Origin: Saccoglossus kowalevskii
Lineage: Eukaryota > Hemichordata > Enteropneusta > Harrimaniidae
Reading direction: 5' to 3'
NCBI RefSeq assembly: GCF_000003605.2
Contig: NW_003105600.1
Coordinates: 313,961-377,960, forward strand
DNA: 64,000 bases
Positions 53,801 to 64,000 of this stretch are shown here, piece after piece; position 1 is the first letter of the stretch; the number at the start of each line of letters is the position of its first letter. The notes beneath the pieces were generated by a model, which was not told the origin of the DNA, did no database searches, and worked only from the letters and a program-made list of their open reading frames with translations. The position numbers and the translations under genes were made by a program.

Positions 53801-56800
53801 GAGTATCACTTCATCTTCATATATTTCATATAAGTTTATTCGACCTGTTCATATGTTTGTGATGTCTAATATGATGAGTTTTCGACCACACGTTTTTTAT
53901 ATATAGGAGTATCTAAGTCAATCATGGGCCTATCAGGGGCTCCATTGGCGCATCCCGCTCAATAACAATAAAAGAAAGCATTTTCTTCTTTCATTTTTTT
54001 TTCTGTTTGATTTTCTTGTTTTTTTGTGTGGTTCCGGTGTCTGTGACTCTGTGACTCAAATTTGTTCCAGTGATAACTCAAGATCTACAATTTCAATTTA
54101 AATGAAATTTCGCACATAGCTTATATATGATGAGTAGATGTACTGTAGATTTTGGTGCACTTCCATGCATATTAATTAGCTAATTATTGCATTAAATAAT
54201 TTATAACCTAGTGGTCTTTGAATTGAACAAATATTTTGACTTGGGTGAATAGCCCAATTTGCATATTGCGACAACACATTCTGTCGCCAAATATACTGGT
54301 AATATTTCATTGGAAGGTCTGAAAATTTACAAGTTTTAGTATATAATGATTTAATATGTCACGATAGATGTTATTTACACAGCGACTAAAAACATCAAAT
54401 TTATGGCTTATGTAGGCCTTTGTTTTGCAAGGATGAATAAGCGAATAGCGTAAGACAGCCTGTTTTAAGTGGCTGAACAGAACAATACGTGTGAAATGAT
54501 CGATCCTAAACGAGTATCCTGATACCGGTATTCACCGGCGGGTCTGTGGACCCTTCGGTCTACTTTCAAGCACGAATATAGAAAACCGTTGACTTTTTCA
54601 GTAGCGTTCCAGACATTGCGAGATATATGTATATATATCTATATATAATAATAATAACAGTGATCACTACTATTTTGTTTACAAATTATTCACGATCATT
54701 CAACTGACTGTACTAACCTTCACCGCTATTGCGACGCCACGAGCAGAGAAACAGAAGGCTACACTTAATCCATGGATTAGGTAAACACCCGACAGCAACC
54801 GTAAGGAAGTTTGTCAGTTTTATTCAAGATATACATTTTCTGTTTTATGCATTGGAGCTACACAACGTGACAGAAAGCCTTACGATGTGATCTTATCTGT
54901 AAACAATCTATTTGCACACGAATCCAAGTGTCTTCTCCTCGAGCAGACAGTAATGTTTTACATTCGTTTTTGCATGGTTCCCATCTTTCTCAAATAAAAC
55001 AAAGCATTTCTATTGTATTCAATGTTTATTGTCGTTTCATATTTTAAACAAAATATGCACTCATTAAATAATTAGTAAATATGCGACTTTTTTGTTTTTA
55101 CCGAACGAGGACAAGGAAGACAAAATGGCAGCAGTTTTGTGTCGAGTCGATCGCGATCGTCGGTTTGTATCAAAAGCACGTCTCACAAGTGAGGAACTTT
55201 TTTTACAAACGATAATTTGATAGCAACTAAACAAATTTCAATCGTTGGAGTGTGAAAGGGCTGGACCACTTAATATTCAGGGCTCAAAGTCAGAACGAAC
55301 ATTAAACCGCGATGTTTTTATTTACTTTATCTAGGTATGTTGTGCAGACTTTGTAGTTGTACGAAATGTAATTAATTTAAGTATTTTGATGTTTCAGTGC
55401 ATATTTCACGAATTTGTCAAGGAAACAATCTGTTTTATTGTTATTTTACATGTTCACGTAGGTTTAATTTAGCAGATTGTACTTGTCAGCGAAAATAGCG
55501 AAATAAAATCCCAGTGAATAATTGAAGCATTCACAGTAATTAAGCACAAAATACTTTGGACGTATGGACACGTAATGTCCTCGATTTAATAATCACACTA
55601 TCGTTTATGATGATGATAACCATGATTTAATAATAACAATTAACCTGAAACTTCATTACAGTTGTCTTTATTACATGAATGTTATGTCTATGTGAATTCA
55701 TACCCTATTCTCTGGTTAGCATAACAATAGATACGGTAATTAAAACTTAAATTTGCATTCTCGTTATTATGCTAATTATATTGGGGAGAACACCAGCAGC
55801 TGGTTACATGTATTTGAGTTAATAAAATTACCGGGGACAAATGTAGTTAGGTTTGTTAGAGTCGGAGCAAAGCCGGTGGAATCACAAGTGCTCGTTGCCG
55901 GTTTTCTGCCAAAATATAAGAAAATCATTCTTATTTGCAAATTTATTGTAATAAGAGAACCAGTGAGATATTTAAGAGCCACTTTATTCATTATAAAATG
56001 AAAATCTTCCGTAAAACGTACAAATACGTGACAACTGCTGCGATAAAAAAAACAAAAAAAAAACAGGTGGTGTCACAAATATCACATAATACTAGATGTA
56101 GCCCAAATCACTTGAAATAAATAAATTTTACGATTGTCCGTAAAAAAATGACGAGAGTACCGGTATCTCTATACAAGCAGCTGTTTTTACGGTGATAGTG
56201 TCCTCACATGTTTAATATTTTTTTGTTCTTTTTAAAGCGATATTTCAGATTTTGTCTCTATTACAGTTAACTTTCACAGTGCCTTTTGTTTACAAGTATA
56301 GTGTCCTCACATGTTTTTTTTTAAAATACCCATATCAAAATCTAGTGTTTCCATATATGTCATAGTTTCTCAGACATCTTGATCAATTTTATTGATATTT
56401 GGTAAAAGTATGGATCGACCTACATGCAATTACATTCACTTATTATGCAAAGCCTATACCTTTATAATACTTGCTCCGATCACACGGGAGCTATTTACAG
56501 TTTAACTTTGATTGTTCATTAGTTGTAACTATTTCTCTTCTGGAAATTGAAATAAGTGTTAATAAAGATTGATTTGTATGCGCATGCCGAGACAGCGTAC
56601 ATTAGCTGTTGTAGACAGTGATGAAACCATATGAGAATTAATGTTTTCTGCACTATGTTTCCGGTCACAAACCAAAGAATTAATTGCTCATTTGTGCCTG
56701 CACAAGTTTGTGAAGACAAATAACCCCTGATCCATGATCAAGGACTTGTTAACCGCGAAAGCATATCTGTACTAGATAATTGCGCCGCAAAATTCGATGT

Positions 56801-57399
56801 CGATTCCTCAGCTGATTCGACCAGCTTCACAGGATGTAATGAACGCTACTCGAAGCGGAAGTTGAATAACGAACTCACAAACGCAGGCAACGACATCAAA
56901 TGTGACTTTCCATGAGCCGCGATCGGGTTTCGACTTACCGTGTTTAATAAAGCTGGTGCTGGAGCCATGTTATGCAAAACAGATATGGTGGATGCAATTT
57001 ATTGGTAGGAGATATACTACTTTTTTGTGCGTTTGTCCTACGGGTGCCGTTCAAGTCCCAATATCTTTGATCATTTTTCATGTGAGATTTTTGGGATCGT
57101 AGAAAACAACTATGACATCGTCCATCTGATTGACTTACCAACTGCGGATTCAGAAATAACCATGGCACTCTTGACTTCTCAAACGTCTAGGCATACCACT
57201 AGCATCCCAAAAAACAGTAGGCCCTAGGTGCACGATCAAATATTTAATTCGAATCGAATCGAATTGAACATGCAAGCCCGCCTTCTCATGAACAAATTTA
57301 CCCACATTCGATAAATTTATTTATTATTACGAGTCTGAGTCTACTTGTCACTCACCGCCTTGTCATTCTAGCAGCCCCTAATTTCAGGCTGAACATATT
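53801..57399. other. Non-coding or unassigned stretch between the two genes
   Basis: No supported gene. One weak candidate for a first coding exon begins at ATG 55,124 (AAAATGGC context) and reads MAAVLCRVDRDRRFVSKARL to a possible donor, A-GTGAGG, at about 55,188. I cannot link it to any downstream exon. The upstream exons of the DEG/ENaC gene (TM1 and the post-TM1 FPAVTICN motif) were sought here and not found. Confidence 0.4.
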
Positions 57400-58310
57400 C
57401 CTTGGTCCATTAACATTATTGACGATTCTCTATCACGTTTGCAGGTTCGTCGTGTCCGGAAAGCAGCCCTTTTATTGCTTTAGCATCTGCATATATTTGC
57501 ATCTTGGTCCACTGGTGTTCGCACCTTTGCTACCTGTATCATGGACCACACATGGCTGTCCCAAAGGCCCGAGGCACTTCCTCTTCCCCTGTGTTTCACA
57601 TATTAATGTCATCTCACCATCATTCCTCTGCCACCAGGCTGTACATGGCTGTCCTATAGGCTTGCTACGACACCCTATGTCCCTCATTTTATGTCCCCTG
57701 GGCTGCAAGAAGTGCACAGTTTAGTTATCTTATTTTTAAGCAGACCATGCAGATCGAGAACGTCTGTTCCTTCTGTTCAAGTTTGAGTCACCCCTACTAA
57801 CCGTTCATTTCTCTTCCAGGTGTTCTGCTTTTGAGTGTTTTATTTTCATGCGGGAGGGGTGGCACTTTGGCTCCACTAGTTGCCCGTTATCGTCCATTTC
57901 TAGGTTGGCAGCCTCATGCAAGCTTCCCTCCTTATTTTGATCTCGAAATCCATTGCTCAGGGGGATCAGGCTGTCTTGGTAGGTAAACGTTAGCCCCCTG
58001 CCCAATTGTGTATTGTATTGATTCTGTAATTTTATTTGGCGTGCAGTATTTATCTGCGTCTGTAAGCTCGTGCTGATGATGTATTTAACCAACCTTTTAT
58101 CAATTATTTTGTTTTGGTCATTGGCCTGAATTCTGCATGGAGTGTTTTTTTTACAAATGCAGAGGGTAATGTTTAAACATACTATAAAAGGTACGTGTTT
58201 AAAAGCAATAGTAACGATATGTTCCCTAACGGTATGACTTAAATCACAGTTCAAATGCAGCTGCGTGGCGCTGTGAACATATGGCAGTACAGTGACTGGT
58301 GAAGCCATGG
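57400..58310 (-). other. Coding-like but unassigned segment
   Basis: Less AT-rich than its flanks. The minus strand has a 167-codon open frame (57,805-58,308) and, further on, another of about 80 codons (57,472-57,717) with a repeated phrase (PIGQPCTAWW and PLGQPCVVHD). The tail of the first frame is Lys/Glu-rich. I recognise no family. It may be part of a mobile element or a lineage-specific gene. No function is assigned. Confidence 0.3.
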
Positions 58311-58941
58311 AGCTTTAACGACTGTAAGCAAATTTGCCAAAAATTATAACACTAACATTATAATCATTTGAGGCAATAAATTATCAAATATTTGTAAATA
58401 TTTTCTACTGTATTTTCGGATTGGACTTCACAGAAGAAACATCTTAGACTAGAAAATGAATAAAAAATGTCATGCGGTACTAGCACATGTATCGATGTAT
58501 TATACCATGTAGAACTTTTTAACACTAACTTACTTAGCTTGTTAGTGCACATTGTTATATTAATTACTAACAGTGTTTCTTTTACATCAAGTAAAGACAA
58601 GTGTAATAGTTACTGATTACAATGTCATTGAATTTGTTACCACCTCTAGAACAATATTCCCAATAATACCAACTTGTCAAATCATTCGGAATGTTAAAGT
58701 GACATTGTTTTCCCATTAATAGTTGCATTATGGCAATAACCGTCTACATTGACATATTGTTGTATAAGTTGCCGATGATGATGATTATGCTAATAAAATT
58801 AATTATGTTTTTGGGACGGGTTATGTTGCTTTAACTTACACCAAATAGTTACCATTGATTGTTGCATTGCGATCTGTAGGCAACTGTACTTTGTGCAGAA
58901 TATTCAGGTAAATGTGTATTTCGAATTTCGTTTGGCAACAG
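58311..58941. other. Non-coding, upstream of the first placed DEG/ENaC exon
   Basis: AT-rich. In-frame stop TAA at 58,909-58,911 limits the next exon on its 5' side, so the exon must start after an acceptor below that point. Confidence 0.5.
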
Positions 58942-59136
58942 TCAACTATTGAAGTCGTTGCTGTGATACCCGGCAACATATATTTGACATATTTGAATAT
59001 GATTGATGCACGTCGTATGCTACACACTTTTCAGAAAAACACAGCTCGTAAGGCATGGCCATATGGCAATTGTACACATGGACAGACCGAACAAATTGTG
59101 CATGACCAGCAACGTAATACTTCATACTCAGTGCTT
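58942..59136 (+). CDS. DEG/ENaC exon A (palm to finger segment)
   Basis: A 195-nt exon, acceptor GGCAACAG, donor GTAAGT, phase 0 out. STIEVVAVIPGNIYLTYLN, then RKAWPYGNCT fits the family steps (i.V.PG..t.i.l...e..rL..PYG.C). Entry phase is set as 0 by the in-frame stop upstream and by the acceptor chosen. Other acceptors would run into that stop. Confidence 0.78.
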
Positions 59137-62100
59137 GTAAGTATGTATTCATAATTCATTGTGTTCAATTATAGAAATTAGTAATAGCTGAGAAAGTATG
59201 GCCTCATCCTGATGCTTGTTGTGAAGTATTATTTTGGTACAAATATATCGCAACTCATCGATTTTGTTTTGTTTCCTTTACTTTTGACTGATTAGTGGCA
59301 ATTTTAGACACAAGTTTTGAACATGCCAGCAATCATTTCATGGGCATGGTACATGTATTTTACATATATACTGCCCACTGATGCATGTCGATTTGTTTCG
59401 TCATTTTTGAATCGTCGACTGCACCCCTGTTAATTTCATTTTCAAATACAGTGTGTAGTGTTTTATGCATTTCATTTCACAGTTCTCAGGCGAGACATAA
59501 TAATATATGCATGTTGATTTATTTTGCTTTTTAACAATTTTTGACTGGCAGCCACTTTTGCTTGTAAAACTGCATTTGTAGATGCCAGCAATCTTTTCTT
59601 CTGCATACATTTAAACATTAAATCTTACAATTTACATTCCCCATGATGCATTTCTGATGCATGTTATTTTGTTTCTCGATGTTATTAAAAATGACCAACT
59701 GGTGGCCTTTTTGTTTACACGTTTTTCAGATTACAAAATATTAACAACCGTTTTTCAAGCATGTCCAGGCCGATTGCATTCAAACTTGATATGACCCTCT
59801 AAATAGAGCAAATAGTGGTCTTGTTTTTATTTGCATGTGTTCTTAATAATTTTTCAGACATAGCTTCACATATTATGTTTATTTTTACTACGATATTTTG
59901 CTTAATGTGTCAACGCATGTACCACATTATGATTATCTGTATTGTTCTTACCACGTAATTGAACCTCGTATGTTATATATCCATGCTAACACAGTCTAGA
60001 AATGTGTTTTACTAAAGTTTAGTGTGACAATATGTTATTTACCATATTATGTTTTATTCAGGATTTTATTGCACGTGATAGGTCAAGTTGTGATACTACT
60101 AATATTTTGAACTTTTGTTACTTATAGTCATGTGAGAAGGCATGCTCAGAAAATGCATTGATACGCTACTGTGGTTGTGCTGAGTACATATTCACTGAAG
60201 CACCACGCTGTCAACTTCTTAATAAAACGCAAGGTATGTTATGTTGGGTGTTGTTGCAACTCACTAGTAATTGACGCGCACATTTGGCGGGTTCCCTCCT
60301 CAAGTGTCCTGGCATACCAAGCCACAAGAGGCTGGTAACTAGTAACGAATCCTGCATTTTTATTGGTCCATCACTTTGTTGTTGCTTGTTCTATTTCCTT
60401 TGACGTCAGCGCTTACGCTCGTGGCCATTCAGGGGTTTCTTTTTACTTTCGAAAGTTAGGCGAATATAAACTGTTTTTTTTTGTTATACATTTACACAGA
60501 AACATGTAAATATGTAAGTCTACGCAGGCAGAATGTATGAGCATGGTTTTATTGTAGTATTACAGACACATTTACGCAGAAAAGAACATGGAATGTTTTC
60601 AAATTACGTCACTCAGTCACGTGGAACAATATGTCGATTACTAGTTACGTGCGTCCTACTCGCAAGGGTCGCCGGAAACCAGTGAACGTGGACATACGGC
60701 GACGAGCCGAATCTGTGACGTAGCAAACGACTACATACGTAGTCAAGTGGTCATGGTCAATATGGTCTACTCAATTACGATTGGCCGGGAGACAATTATA
60801 TATCTAGTAGCATACAACAATCTATTATTGGTTCTCATTGCAGGCAAAATGTTGTTATAAACATACGAACAATATTTAGGGCTGTCTTCAATAATAATTT
60901 TTTATACATAATTGTAATTTACTGAAAAAAAAAATAATAAAAATACTGATATCATGCGGACATAACCAACAAACCGCAAAAGTTACAATCAATATCAGGT
61001 AGTTCGCCTAACAATAATGTACAATAGGAATCATATTGATTTAATACGTACAAAGTCGCACTATAAAATGACATGGATTCAAAAGCTTATTTATTTGAGA
61101 AATGTTATATAATGTTATATATCATGGTGCAATTATTCAACAGATTTATGTCGACAGTTGACCAAATATTTGAATAATATCAGTAAAATTAAATGCAGCT
61201 GTCCTTCACCATGCAAGTAAGTATTACATTTCATCAACAGATAACATTCATTTGTTGCCGTGAACGTGGTTTCTAAAATATGGACGTGGCCATTGTTGTA
61301 ACTCATAACACATCATCTCGGCAAACAGGAATTTAAAGAAACAAACGTTAAGAAACACACTTACTTATATGAAATGCGTAACATTTGACTCCATTTTCAC
61401 TGTATAATGGTATAAAAAATACACATATTCTTATAATATATTGTCGTAAATCGAACAGTGACACCTTTTGTACCAGGTAATAGTTTACAGGTATAAGGTG
61501 TAATTTGAATTTCCAAATAATTTATTAGCACCTCTGCCCTTCGTTAATGTTGAGTTCAACATATCCGTCATTATGACACGATTTTAACAAGCGTTTATTA
61601 ACAAATATGCATAAGTTCTATAACATTATTTTGCTTATATGTATGTAAACATTTATTTTACAGAGAAACCAATTATGACATAACTTCATCCCAGTCGCAG
61701 TGGCCATCAGATGTGTATCTAGTATGTAGTAACAATACAGTAATATAATAAAAGAGTAAATTTCTAACTTATATGTAAGGCCAGACTTTTATTATTTTTT
61801 GTTTCGCGAACCCGCCGAATGAACAGGAGCCGAAAATGAAATAAAAATAAAATTTAATTTCAGCGTAATTTCCGCCGACTGTAAGCGCAACAAATTGCTA
61901 AAAAAATATTATTTTTATCTTCATTTTTTTTACCGCCCGCCTCATACCAAATTTAAGTTGCATTTTCGTGGGAGTATCATGATCAAAGTACTGAAGTCTC
62001 GCGCAGATGAGAAACAAGGTTATACATGGAATAACATTTTATTTCATTTCATCTCTCCGATCAATGATCTCACTTACAATTCTTTGAGAATCACACAAAT

Positions 62101-63028
62101 CTAATGGAAAAAAAGAATTAATTTTATTTGTTTCCGCCCTCCTTAAAAAAATTGCCTTATGAAAACTCGAGAAACAAGGAATAAAAAAAGTTTGGCCTAA
62201 ATGACTATGTAATAACGTAATGAAGAGGACACATTTCAAGTACTTCGTTAGACAACAACACGTATTTATGTGTTCGTTAATATTAGCTAAAATTCAATAT
62301 AGTACTTAGAGTTATATATCATGCCCACTTACTTACTTACTTTGTTACTAACTCGGGGTTCGTTAATCATTGAAATCGTTTTTAAACATTTCATTTATAT
62401 TTAATAATATGACAACTTTACTTTATTGACGAATATCCCGGCATTATTATACTCACAACAGTAAAAAAGTTACACGGTGCCGAAGTTACATAGTGGTGTT
62501 TACAAATGTCGAGCTACTAACTTAAAAATCTCAAAATGGTCATCAGGAATTTTGAGTATAAAAATTGTGTTGATATCCCAAAAAATGGGGCAAAAGTTGA
62601 AATGGTCGATCAAAAGTGGATGTAGTCAGGTAAAACAGGGAAAAATTAGACAATGGACATAATCTATAACTTGGTGTCTATAGTCATAGTATAGCAGCTC
62701 CGCATTTGATGATTAGCCTTAATATGGCATTGAAGAATTGAAAACATACACATAAACACTGTAATTAATAATAATATTATTAGTTGTGCAATTTACTATT
62801 AGGAATGAACAAATACATTTTAATTTCTTTTTCAGGACAAGCTTCTAAAAACTTTAAAATGGAAACATTCAAAGTTAAAGAACGTGAACGATATGCAATC
62901 AGCGAGGTAACGGACACACAATTTATGACTACCATATCCTTCATTTTCGTTTGGTATGTTAACAAATCGAGTGTTGATATATTCTCGTTGACATATACAA
63001 ACATAATAGACCATGTATTGATGGATCC

Positions 63029-63116
<88 letters not shown>

Positions 63117-64000
63117 AGATGTGGGAGTCGATTATTCCAAAACAAAAGTGCTCAATACAAAGTATATGTAGAGCGAATAAATGCGGTAATAGAGGAATTG
63201 AATACACAACTACATGAATATTGAAACTCGACAGCACTGTTTCCTAAGGTACAAGTACCTCACTCATCAGGAGCACCAACGAGCATACATATACTTCGCA
63301 AATTAACATATTAATTAAAAATAAAAAAACATACAGGTTTAAGTGTTACATAATAAGGCTTTTGATCTGTGTCGGCATGATGATACGAGTTCATTTCTTT
63401 TGTTTAGTGTGGAGTGGTGAGGTCTAAAAATTATTATAAATTTTTCCTTCAAACATAGAATGCATCGTTTGCTGGAGCTACTGTACGGGCTACCACGAGC
63501 AAGAATTTTCCATGTTATTCTGTGCTCAATATTTTTCTATTTATATATATATATACAATATTAAAACAAGTTTCTCTACATTCGCCACTGTAACACAAAA
63601 AGAATGCTATTCCACGGTGCCACGAGACAATAGCTTCACGGTTTTACGCAATAACAACTTTCTGAAAAATTAGGCGTTGGCTTCTACCTTAATGCAGATA
63701 TATTGTAAATTACACAGAGGTAACACTACAATACATTCCCATTTACATTCCCTTCCATTACACAACAGTTTTTGTGCTGAGGCAGTTATGGTTCACAACC
63801 ATCACCAGTTTTCTTGTATTTATTGTTTTCCACGCAGACTAGAGGCTTGTTTTCTGGCAAATCCACGTTTTCATGGTTTCATTCAGCAGTTTTCAGTTAT
63901 ATATAAATCACTATAATTTTGTATCCGCAATTCCAAAGTATCTATAACATTCTTGTCACTATTAAATATTTATGGTGTTTTCAGAGAATCGAAACTGTAG
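58942..64000 (+). CDS. DEG/ENaC (ASIC-like) sodium channel subunit, partial gene
   Basis: Six exons (the last cut by the window end) code for the middle and late extracellular domain of an amiloride-sensitive-type channel. Exons: 58,942-59,136; 60,128-60,233; 61,144-61,216; 61,664-61,721; 62,836-62,906; from about 63,987. Splice phases agree throughout (0, 1, 2, 0, 2). The cysteine-rich finger/thumb order C..C.C..C..C.C.PC..Y..S.SqWPS is a hallmark of the family. These channels are trimers in the plasma membrane gated by protons, peptides or mechanical force. TM1 and the FPAVTICN segment lie upstream, unfound. TM2 and the GLS/GxS filter lie past the window. The subtype cannot be told. Confidence 0.85.
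59137..60127. other. Intron with diverged tandem units
   Basis: Units near 59,264-59,360 and 59,512-59,610 share GATTT.TTTTG, TTTTTGACTG, and ATGCCAGCAATC in order, about 248 bp apart. A partial third starts near 59,664. It is probably an old local tandem duplication. No exon is seen. Confidence 0.45.
60128..60233 (+). CDS. DEG/ENaC exon B (cysteine-rich thumb start)
   Basis: A 106-nt exon, phase 0 in, phase 1 out. SCEKACSENALIRYCGCAEY, then PRCQLLNKTQ matches the C...C......CgC.....p......C pattern that starts the disulphide ladder of the thumb in ASIC and ENaC subunits. Confidence 0.88.
60234..61143. other. Intron
   Basis: The palindrome GTAACTAGTAAC at 60,335-60,346 has a close match, ATTACTAGTTAC, at 60,637-60,648. 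The 300 bp between are richer in GC than the flanks. A small inserted element is possible; the evidence is thin. Confidence 0.4.
61144..61216 (+). CDS. DEG/ENaC exon C
   Basis: A 73-nt exon, phase 1 in, phase 2 out. DLCRQLTKYLNNISKIKCSC, then PSPC carries the C.C..PC knot that precedes the WPS step in this family. Confidence 0.88.
61664..61721 (+). CDS. DEG/ENaC exon D
   Basis: A 58-nt exon, acceptor TTTTACAG, phase 2 in, phase 0 out. KETNYDITSSQSQWPSDVYL has the Y..S.SqWPS signature seen in nearly all DEG/ENaC subunits. Confidence 0.88.
61722..62835. other. Intron, nothing recognised
   Basis: About 1.1 kb, AT-rich. Frames at 61,895-62,104 and 62,477-62,662 are open but show no family pattern or splice support. 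Confidence 0.5.
62836..62906 (+). CDS. DEG/ENaC exon E
   Basis: A 71-nt exon, acceptor TTTTTCAG, phase 0 in, phase 2 out at GAG before GTAACG. DKLLKTLKWKHSKLKNVNDM is the charged helix expected between the WPS step and the strand that leads to TM2 (..d.e..rdN..kv.iYf). Moderate sequence conservation, but position and phase fit. Confidence 0.75.
63034..63112. repeat. (TA)n microsatellite
   Basis: About 78 bp of near-pure TA in the intron after exon E. It directly abuts the 16-bp element end at 63,113-63,128. Confidence 0.97.
63113..63290 (-). mobile_element. Penelope-like element fragment, (TA)n-linked
   Basis: On the minus strand this stretch runs from a hammerhead ribozyme (63,227-63,275) to the terminus ACTCCCACATCTAGAC and then (TA)n. 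Hammerheads of this minimal type and insertion into or beside TA-rich DNA are known from Penelope-like retroelements and from retrozymes. No reverse transcriptase is seen, so this is a short, dead fragment. The outer border beyond 63,290 is not fixed. Confidence 0.55.
63227..63275 (-). ncRNA. Hammerhead ribozyme
   Basis: On the minus strand the conserved core CTGATGA lies at 63,270-63,264 and GAAA at 63,243-63,240. Stem II between them is a perfect AGGTAC/GTACCT helix with a TT loop, plus a T-A and a G-T pair. A G-G mismatch sits at the stem base, where G-C is usual. Stem III is the very short CAG-TG-CTG (63,239-63,232). The cleavage triplet GTC ends at 63,230. Stem I begins CTC/GAG on either side. 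The short stem III is the minimal type found in Penelope-like elements. It lies antisense to the channel gene, so it would not cut that pre-mRNA. Confidence 0.75.
63291..63986. other. Rest of the intron
   Basis: AT-rich, no exon seen. A short (TA)n lies at about 63,541-63,554. A frame at 63,677-63,916 has no domain. Confidence 0.5.
63987..64000 (+). CDS. DEG/ENaC exon F, cut by window end
   Basis: With the acceptor TTTTCAGAG, the AG left from exon E plus A gives Arg, then IETV, the start of the strand leading to TM2. Using the first AG of CAGAG instead would reach a stop within six codons, so the second is preferred. Only 14 bases are visible. Confidence 0.55.

Noticed and set aside
55124-55190. 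Possible first coding exon (ATG in AAAATGGC context, Arg-rich peptide)
   Set aside because: Cannot be joined to any exon and lacks a domain; too short to support alone.
1-64000. tRNA genes, CRISPR arrays, bacterial-type operons and ribosome binding sites
   Set aside because: None seen. The exon-intron structure shows this is animal nuclear DNA, where CRISPR arrays and operons of that kind are not expected. No tRNA-like B box with a fitting cloverleaf was noticed.

Overview
This looks like AT-rich nuclear DNA from an invertebrate animal. It has many short exons with GT..AG introns, extracellular modules typical of animals (kringle, Link, F5/8C, CUB, LDLa), long non-coding stretches with microsatellites, and remnants of LINE and Penelope-like retroelements. 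The set of modules fits an invertebrate deuterostome or a lophotrochozoan; I cannot place it more closely. All gene models below were built by reading splice sites, exon phases and family motifs by eye, without transcripts or searches.

Layout. Positions 1-31,500 hold no protein gene I can support. They carry a small foldback (1,930-2,134), a 5'-truncated LINE 3' end with an (ATT)n tail (6,682-7,179), a pair of 197-bp inverted arms (17,188-18,329), an old direct duplication (26,240-27,970), several hairpins and simple repeats. Positions 31,508-50,273 (minus strand) hold the main gene, of which I place 28 exons coding for about 2,050 residues, with its first exon(s) not found. In protein order it encodes a trefoil-like module, an F-type-lectin-like domain, kringle, EGF, Link, F5/8C (discoidin), PAN/apple, CUB, a C-type lectin domain, seven LDLa repeats, an LRR block, a seven-helix GPCR domain of the leucine-rich-repeat (relaxin receptor/GRL101-like) class, and a short tail resembling part of a protein kinase C-lobe. 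Exon phases agree throughout, except at one LRR exon of 70 nt. Positions 50,274-58,941 hold repeats, a promoter-like patch, a 50-base assembly gap (53,172-53,221) and a decayed LINE reverse transcriptase. Positions 58,942-64,000 (plus strand) hold the middle exons of a DEG/ENaC (ASIC-like) sodium channel gene that runs off the window. One of its introns carries a (TA)n-linked element with a hammerhead ribozyme on the antisense strand.

The two genes lie 5' to 5' and nothing in the sequence ties them to one pathway. The most unusual object is the GPCR. It joins a relaxin-receptor-type core (LDLa-LRR-7TM) to a long chain of carbohydrate- and protein-binding modules outside the cell and to a kinase-like, probably inactive, tail inside it.
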